Positions 7,238-11,224 of a stretch of DNA of 11,224 nt are shown piece after piece. The translations under genes and the position numbers were made by a program. Every line of letters begins with the position of its first letter. Position 1 is the first letter of the stretch. Source of the DNA: Aurantimonadaceae bacterium (lineage in GTDB: Bacteria; Pseudomonadota; Alphaproteobacteria; Rhizobiales; Rhizobiaceae); assembly GCA_003232595.1 (NCBI GenBank), contig QIIJ01000150.1, forward strand, positions 1 through 11,224. Direction: 5' to 3'. The notes beneath the pieces were generated by a model. It was not told where the DNA came from. It made no database searches and worked only from the letters and a program-made list of their open reading frames with translations.

Positions 7238-8293
7238 TCACGAACGGACCAGAACCGGTTCAGCTTTCTGTGAATGCAAAGCATAGGCGGTGCGGAAGGA
7301 AACGAGTTTCTTTTGACCTTCATCCCATAGCCGCAGTTTTACGGTGGAAAAACTTTCCATCAATGTCAGGCGTTTGATACTGGCCAACTCCGGATAGTCG
7401 CGCAGAACCTGCGGCAGGCGATAGAATGGTATCTTGCTGTAAAGATGGTGCACATGATGAATGCCGATATTGGCACTGAACCATCGCAGGATTTTGGGCA
7501 AATCATAATGGGAAGAACCGTAAAGCGCTGCGTCATGCAGGTCCCAGGAAGGATCCTTCTCCCACACTGTTTCCTCAAACTGATGCTGCACATAAAACAG
7601 CCAAACGCCAAACGACGCAGCCAGCAGGGTAATTGGTAAAAGCACCATGAAAAACGGCCCAAAGCCGACAAAATAAATCACGATGGCGGCAACAATTGCT
7701 GCAGCGACATTGGTGCCCATGGCGCTTACCCAATGGTGTGGCGAACGCATAAAACCAAGCGGAATGCGATTACGCAACAAATAGACATAGGCCGGTCCAA
7801 TGCCGAACATGACAATCGGGTTGCGATAAAGCCTGTAAGAAAGCCGCTGCCAGCGGGTCTTTGCCATATATTCCTCAACAGTGAGGGTAAGAATATCACC
7901 AAAGCCGCGCTTGTCGAGATTGCCCGATGATGCGTGGTGCAGGGCGTGATCACGACGCCAGACTTCGTACGGTGTGAAAGTCAAAATGCCAAGTACCCGA
8001 CCGACCCAGTTGTTGGCTTTCCGGTTGCGGAAAAATGCCCCGTGGCCACAATCATGCTGAATCAGAAACAGTCGAACCAGAAGACCCGCTGCAGGAATAC
8101 AAAGAGCCAGTGTCAGCCAGTAACTGATCGAGATAGACCACCAGGCGGCGGTCCAAAGAGCAAGAAAGGGAACGCCGGTCATGGCCAGTTCGAGAATACT
8201 GCGCAAATGACTGGGTTTGCGGTATTTTGCCAGTGCTTTAGTCCAATCGCGCGTTAAGGGTGCCGTTGAATCGGCCTTTTTCTGTTGCAACAT
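7238..8293 (-). CDS. Membrane fatty-acid desaturase (acyl-lipid omega-6/delta-12-like)
   Basis: 351 residues, a usual length for membrane-bound di-iron desaturases, which place a double bond in an acyl chain using O2 and an electron donor. All three histidine boxes are intact: HDCGH at 80-84, HALHH at 116-120 and HHVHH at 279-283, with the accessory FYVQHQFE at 233-240. Hydrophobic stretches near 39-55, 57-78, 195-215 and 216-234 fit two pairs of membrane crossings. The box spacing resembles the DesA/omega-6 group of bacteria; regiospecificity cannot be read from sequence. The ATG at 8293 has CGGGA six to ten bases ahead. The gene has its own 208-bp upstream gap with a 9-bp inverted repeat, which suggests separate control, and ends 49 bp before alr. 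No ferredoxin or electron-donor gene is beside it. Confidence 0.93.
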   Translation of the reverse strand: MLQQKKADSTAPLTRDWTKALAKYRKPSHLRSILELAMTGVPFLALWTAAWWSISISYWLTLALCIPAAGLLVRLFLIQHDCGHGAFFRNRKANNWVGRVLGILTFTPYEVWRRDHALHHASSGNLDKRGFGDILTLTVEEYMAKTRWQRLSYRLYRNPIVMFGIGPAYVYLLRNRIPLGFMRSPHHWVSAMGTNVAAAIVAAIVIYFVGFGPFFMVLLPITLLAASFGVWLFYVQHQFEETVWEKDPSWDLHDAALYGSSHYDLPKILRWFSANIGIHHVHHLYSKIPFYRLPQVLRDYPELASIKRLTLMESFSTVKLRLWDEGQKKLVSFRTAYALHSQKAEPVLVRS

Positions 8294-8501
8294 CTATTTT
8301 CCCGAAAAACGGCCTGGGATACGTACTCGACCGCTGTGTGCCTCGAAAAGATTCTCATGAATCTTTTGATTTGTTGTTAAACCATTGAAAAATTTTATCA
8401 AGCTGCATCTTGGTTAATACCGATTTGTGATCGAACTTTACCGGCAACGGGGACAATTAGCCACAGCGCCAAGCTCAATCTATCTGCCAGATGCTGACAG
8501 A
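8294..8501 (-). promoter_or_regulatory. Non-coding gap between dnaB and the desaturase gene, probable desaturase promoter region
   Basis: 208 bp without a supportable gene. On the minus strand a TAAAAT (8397-8392) could serve as -10 box; I see no convincing -35 at 16-18 bases. Downstream of it, 52 bp before the ATG, is the perfect inverted repeat at 8346-8367. The gap is visibly richer in A+T than the flanking genes, as expected of a promoter. Activity is inferred. Confidence 0.35.
8346..8367. repeat. Perfect 9-bp inverted repeat upstream of the desaturase gene
   Basis: AAAAGATTC (8346-8354) and GAATCTTTT (8359-8367) are exact reverse complements around the 4-base loop TCAT. As RNA it forms a short A-U rich hairpin ending in UUUU on the minus strand, so it might be a weak dnaB terminator; as DNA it is a plausible operator in front of the desaturase gene. 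The sequence alone does not decide. Confidence 0.55.
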
Positions 8502-8525
8502 CTATTCAAAACGCTCTGGCAGATA
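8481..8525 (-). repeat. 10-bp inverted repeat spanning the dnaB stop codon
   Basis: TATCTGCCAG (8481-8490) and CTGGCAGATA (8516-8525) are exact reverse complements. The second arm is inside the last codons of dnaB, the 25-base loop contains the TAG stop, and the first arm is in the gap. No U-run follows on the minus strand. It may stabilise or help end the dnaB mRNA. Confidence 0.5.
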
Positions 8526-9983
8526 GTCGTCCTGAATGAGATCGGAAAATCTGGTAAACTCCGCCTGAAAACCAAGATTGACTGTACCTGTCGGGCCGTG
8601 GCGCTGTTTGGAAATAATCACATCGGCCTTGCCGGCCACCGCATCAAACTTCTGTTTCCACTCGACATAGGCATCAGACCCTTCTTCCGGCTCCTTGTTC
8701 TGCAGATAGTATTCCTCCCGATAAACAAACAACACCACATCGGCGTCCTGCTCGATTGAGCCAGATTCACGCAAATCGGAGAGTTGCGGTCGTTTGTCGT
8801 CGCGGTTTTCCACCTGACGTGAGAGTTGAGAAAGAGCAATAACAGGCACGTTGAGCTCCTTGCCCAACGCCTTGAGGCCGGTGGTGATTTCGGTGATTTC
8901 CTGAACCCTGTTGTCGGTTTTTTTGTTTCCCTGCATTAATTGAATATAATCAATGATCAGCACATCCAGCCCGCGCTGACGTTTGAGCCTGCGCGCCCGC
9001 GCGGCAAGCTGGGCAATCGAAATGCCACCGGTCTGGTCGATATAAAGCGGGATACGGTGCATCTGCTGGGAACAGGCAACAAGCTTTTCAAATTCCGCCT
9101 CATTAATTTCACCGCGACGGATTTTACTCGATGAAATGACTGTTTGTTCGGCGATAATACGGGTTGCAATTTGCTCGGAAGACATTTCAAGCGAAAACAA
9201 TCCGACCACTCCGCCGTTTTTGGCGCTGTGGGTGCCATCAGGTAGCACTTCAGGCTCATAGGCTTCGGCAATATTGTAGGCAATATTAGTGGCAAGGGAT
9301 GATTTCCCCATGCCGGGACGCCCGGCAATAATAATCAGATCAGACGGCTGCAAGCCGCCCATGCGGGCATCAAGCGTATGAAGCCCGGTGGCGATTCCGG
9401 AAAGATGACCGTCGCGCTGGAAGGCGGCGCTGGCCATATCAATTGCGGTTCCCACCGCATCGCCAAAGGTGTGGAAACCGCCATCATACCGACCTGTTTC
9501 GGCCACCTCGAACAATCGTTTTTCAGCATCCTCGATCTGCTCGGCAGGTGGCATGTCAACCGGCGCATCAAAGGCGATATTGACCATGTCTTCGCCGATG
9601 GTGATCAGCGCGCGACGGGTTGCCAGATCATAGATCGAGCGGCCATAATCTTCAGCGTTGATGATGGTGGTTGCTTCCGCTGCCAGTCGTGCCAGATAGT
9701 GGGGGATCGTCATGTCGGCGATTTTTTCATCAGCCGGTAAAAATGTTTTCAAGGTGACCGGGTTGGCTTTTTTGGCAGCGCGGATCATGTCTGACGCGAC
9801 TTTGTATATCTGGCGGTGAATTGCCTCGCTGAAATGATCCGGTTCAAGAAAATCTGAAACCCGATAGAACGCATCATTGTTGACAAGGATTGCACCTAAC
9901 AGCGCCTGCTCGGCCTCAATATTCTGCGGCGGTGATCTGTAAAACTCTTCCTGCTTTGATACAATCGTCGCGATTTCGGCCAT
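8502..9983 (-). CDS. dnaB: Replicative DNA helicase DnaB
   Basis: 493 residues. DnaB is the hexameric 5'-3' helicase that unwinds DNA at the replication fork and recruits primase. The N-terminal DnaB domain covers about 17-125 (PPQNIEAEQALLGAIL at the start), then a linker, then the RecA-like motor from about 190: Walker A GRPGMGKSS (221-229), SLEMSSEQ (264-271), Walker B LIIDYIQLM (342-350), ALSQLSRQVE (383-392), DLRESGSIEQDAD (403-415) and the arginine-finger region SKQRHGPTGTV (458-468). An insertion of about 15 residues after the Walker A helix (240-258) is typical of alphaproteobacterial DnaB. No intein is present. The ATG at 9983 has GAGGGA upstream. It begins a transcript after a 182-bp gap; the desaturase follows. 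Confidence 0.97.
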   Translation of the reverse strand: MAEIATIVSKQEEFYRSPPQNIEAEQALLGAILVNNDAFYRVSDFLEPDHFSEAIHRQIYKVASDMIRAAKKANPVTLKTFLPADEKIADMTIPHYLARLAAEATTIINAEDYGRSIYDLATRRALITIGEDMVNIAFDAPVDMPPAEQIEDAEKRLFEVAETGRYDGGFHTFGDAVGTAIDMASAAFQRDGHLSGIATGLHTLDARMGGLQPSDLIIIAGRPGMGKSSLATNIAYNIAEAYEPEVLPDGTHSAKNGGVVGLFSLEMSSEQIATRIIAEQTVISSSKIRRGEINEAEFEKLVACSQQMHRIPLYIDQTGGISIAQLAARARRLKRQRGLDVLIIDYIQLMQGNKKTDNRVQEITEITTGLKALGKELNVPVIALSQLSRQVENRDDKRPQLSDLRESGSIEQDADVVLFVYREEYYLQNKEPEEGSDAYVEWKQKFDAVAGKADVIISKQRHGPTGTVNLGFQAEFTRFSDLIQDDYLPERFE

Positions 9984-9993
9984 GGTCTTCCCT

Positions 9994-10007
9994 CGGCACG
10001 AGTGCCG
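9994..10007. repeat. Short inverted repeat adjoining the dnaB ribosome site
   Basis: CGGCAC (9994-9999) and GTGCCG (10002-10007) pair perfectly around GA. In the mRNA this GC-rich hairpin ends immediately before, and partly touches, the GAGGGA ribosome site, 10 bases before the dnaB ATG, so it could affect ribosome access. The structure is seen; the effect is inferred. Confidence 0.45.
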
Positions 10008-10103
10008 GTTTCAAATGTTTGTTATTTTCGGGGACTCAAAACTGACCCCAGATATATGGCGCTTGACTCAAAGACGAAAGCCGCTGTCAAAATATATTTT
10101 TTA

Positions 10104-10130
10104 GCAGAGATAGCGAGGATAACGAGGATA
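10104..10130. repeat. Three tandem 9-base repeats upstream of dnaB
   Basis: On the plus strand three 9-base units follow each other: GCAGAGATA, GCGAGGATA, ACGAGGATA. The last two differ at one base, the first from the second at two. They lie 121 bp or more ahead of the dnaB ATG, between the LysM gene and the TTGACA. They do not match the DnaA-box consensus. Confidence 0.5.
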
Positions 10131-10165
10131 GTCATCAATCCCGCTTGACAATTTCAAAAAACTGA

Positions 10166-11224
10166 TCAGCCCTCGTTGGTAAAATTCATTTTTGGCACTT
10201 TGAGTATCTGGCCCGGATAAATCCTGTGAGGACTGCGCAACTGTTTAAGATTGGCCTGATAGATGGTTGAATAGCGGATGCCACGGCCATAGGTTCTGTA
10301 TGAAATACGCCACAGGCTGTCGCCGCGGCGTATGATGACGGATGATCCGGTGCGGATGGCGGGTTGCAATGTCGCATTGCCGGAGGTGCTATTTAAAGCG
10401 CTGGCCGTTTTGCTGGAAGGTTGGTCCGCATTTGCACCAGCAGCGGGTTGATTTGACGCTGAAACAACCTTGCTTGCTTTTGGCGTAGAGGCTGTATCGG
10501 CAACACTGGCAACCTCAGCCTCTTTTGCAGCTTTCGCCACTTCGGTAGCGTTGGCGACTTCTGCTTCTTTCGCAGCTTTAGCCATTTCAGCAGCCTTGGC
10601 GACTTCTGCCTCTTTCGCCGCTTTAGCAGCCCTGGCAACCTCAGCCTCTTTCGCAGCTTTGGTCACTTCGGTGGCCTTGGAGATTTCTGCTTCTTTCGCA
10701 GCATTAGCCGTTTCAGCAGCCCTGGCAACCTCAGCCTCATTTGCAGCTTTGGCCATTTCAGCAGCCTTGGCGACTTCTGCTTCTTTCGTAGCTTTAGCCA
10801 TTTCAGCAGCCTTGGTAACCCCAGCCTCTTTCGCGGCTTTGGCCATTTCGGCAGCTTTGGCCATTTCGGCGGCCTTTGCTACCTTCGCTTCTTTTTCAGC
10901 CTTTAATGTCTCAGCGGCCCTGGCTGCCTCATTCGTTTCACCGGCTTTGATTGTCTCTCCAGCATTTTTCGGCTCGGCTGTGGCGGTGACAACCGGCTGG
11001 TCGCGTGGCTCATGGATGAGTGGTACTTCTGCCCTGGCTTCCACCTGTTGACCACTGGTGCCAAAAATATCAGCCCGCACCACATGGTTGCCGGGTGACA
11101 ATGCGCGTTCGGCTTCAAGCAAAAACCGCCCTTCCCGCGTTCCTGTGGTGAAGCCGATAAATTCATTGTCCACATAAACTGCGATCCGACGGCCGGGTTC
11201 AGCTGCACCGGCAATGAACATACG
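10166..11224 (-). CDS. LysM-domain envelope protein with Ig-like domain and Ala/Lys/Glu repeat region, 5' end beyond window
   Basis: The reading frame is open to the right edge, so the start and any signal peptide lie outside. I number from the Met at 11221, which is probably internal. Residues 4-70 look like the Ig-like module found in LysM proteins of Hyphomicrobiales (AEPGRRIAVYVDN, LSPGNHVVRADIFG, ARAEVPL). Residues 100-243 are a low-complexity Ala/Lys/Glu region built from 15-residue units such as VAKAAEMAKAAKEAE, likely a long helix or coiled coil and reminiscent of TolA-type spacers. Residues 244-294 are a Ser/Ala/Pro linker. A C-terminal LysM domain (295-344; RRGDSLWRISYRTYG, YSTIYQAN, IYPGQILKVPK) should bind peptidoglycan. 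The protein therefore looks like a periplasmic or surface protein reaching from an Ig-like part to the wall. The partner is unknown. No convincing terminator follows. Confidence 0.88.
   Translation of the reverse strand, partial: RMFIAGAAEPGRRIAVYVDNEFIGFTTGTREGRFLLEAERALSPGNHVVRADIFGTSGQQVEARAEVPLIHEPRDQPVVTATAEPKNAGETIKAGETNEAARAAETLKAEKEAKVAKAAEMAKAAEMAKAAKEAGVTKAAEMAKATKEAEVAKAAEMAKAANEAEVARAAETANAAKEAEISKATEVTKAAKEAEVARAAKAAKEAEVAKAAEMAKAAKEAEVANATEVAKAAKEAEVASVADTASTPKASKVVSASNQPAAGANADQPSSKTASALNSTSGNATLQPAIRTGSSVIIRRGDSLWRISYRTYGRGIRYSTIYQANLKQLRSPHRIYPGQILKVPKMNFTNEG
10514..10882 (-). repeat. Degenerate 45-bp tandem repeats inside the LysM gene
   Basis: About eight in-frame copies of a 45-bp unit encode the 15-residue VAKAAEMAKAAKEAE pattern. 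The first copy holds an internal six-residue duplication (AKAAEM twice), and the sixth is three residues shorter (VARAAKAAKEAE). All changes are multiples of three and keep the frame. The copies differ at many silent and replacement sites, so the array is not fresh, but such arrays can vary in copy number between strains. Confidence 0.8.

Larger units (their letters stand above)
9984..10165 (-). promoter_or_regulatory. Non-coding gap upstream of dnaB with repeats, probable dnaB promoter region
   Basis: 182 bp with no gene. On the minus strand it holds an exact TTGACA (10090-10085), but no -10-like hexamer at 16-18 bases; TATATC (10056-10051) is too far from it. Also present: three 9-base tandem units (10104-10130), a GGGG/CCCC inverted repeat (10030-10049) and a 14-bp hairpin right before the ribosome site (9994-10007). 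Position makes a dnaB promoter likely, but I cannot place it with confidence. Confidence 0.4.

Noticed and set aside
10104..10130. Replication origin iterons or DnaA boxes near dnaB
   Set aside because: The 9-base units do not match the DnaA-box consensus, there are only three, and no origin-linked gene or strongly AT-rich unwinding region of useful length is nearby.
10146..10168. CTGATCAG followed by six T on the minus strand as a terminator for the LysM gene
   Set aside because: The 8-base palindrome has no room for a loop, so it cannot make a stable hairpin; I do not call a terminator.
10470..11051. Long plus-strand open frame of 193 residues, Ala/Ser-rich
   Set aside because: It is the antisense of the Ala/Lys/Glu repeats: GCN-rich repetitive codons leave the reverse frame open. 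No ribosome site and no recognisable protein, while the minus strand has clear Ig-like and LysM domains.
1..11224. A novel defence, mobile or biosynthetic system
   Set aside because: All eight genes belong to known housekeeping or envelope/lipid families in a core-genome order; no integrase, transposase, toxin-antitoxin pair, CRISPR array or phage gene was found on either strand.

Overview
The window reads as a chromosomal core segment of an alphaproteobacterium, most likely of the Hyphomicrobiales (Rhizobiales). The reasons are the gene string dnaB-alr-radA-cvpA-purF-SDR, the family-level look of each protein (for example the insertion after the Walker A strand of DnaB and the FeS-type PurF), and a LysM protein with an Ig-like domain of the kind common in that order. 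Base composition looks moderate (by eye near 50 % GC), lower than in most rhizobia. I cannot name the genus.

Every gene is on the minus strand, so transcription runs from the right edge to the left. In that order: (1) a LysM protein with an Ala/Lys/Glu 15-residue repeat region, its start lying beyond the right edge; (2) a 182-bp non-coding gap, then the replicative helicase dnaB; (3) a 208-bp gap holding two inverted repeats, then a membrane fatty-acid desaturase; (4) alr (alanine racemase) and radA, 2 bp apart; (5) cvpA and purF, 41 bp apart if the preferred starts are right; (6) a short-chain dehydrogenase whose ATG overlaps the purF stop; (7) a palindrome-rich 166-bp gap containing a good -10 box; (8) a free-standing acyl-ACP synthetase-like AMP ligase, cut by the left edge just before its C terminus.

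The functions are housekeeping: replication (DnaB), recombination and repair (RadA), cell-wall precursor supply (Alr) and envelope (LysM protein), purine synthesis (PurF, with CvpA beside it as in many bacteria), and membrane lipid adjustment at two points (desaturase, Aas-like ligase). alr-radA and purF-SDR are the tightest couplings. The ligase probably has its own promoter.

I see no mobile element, CRISPR array, tRNA, rRNA, phage gene or defence system. The items that most deserve a second look are the ligase-only Aas homologue with a shortened A7-A8 loop, the mosaic of palindromes in front of it, the repeat tract in the LysM protein, and several perfect inverted repeats around dnaB, the desaturase and cvpA.
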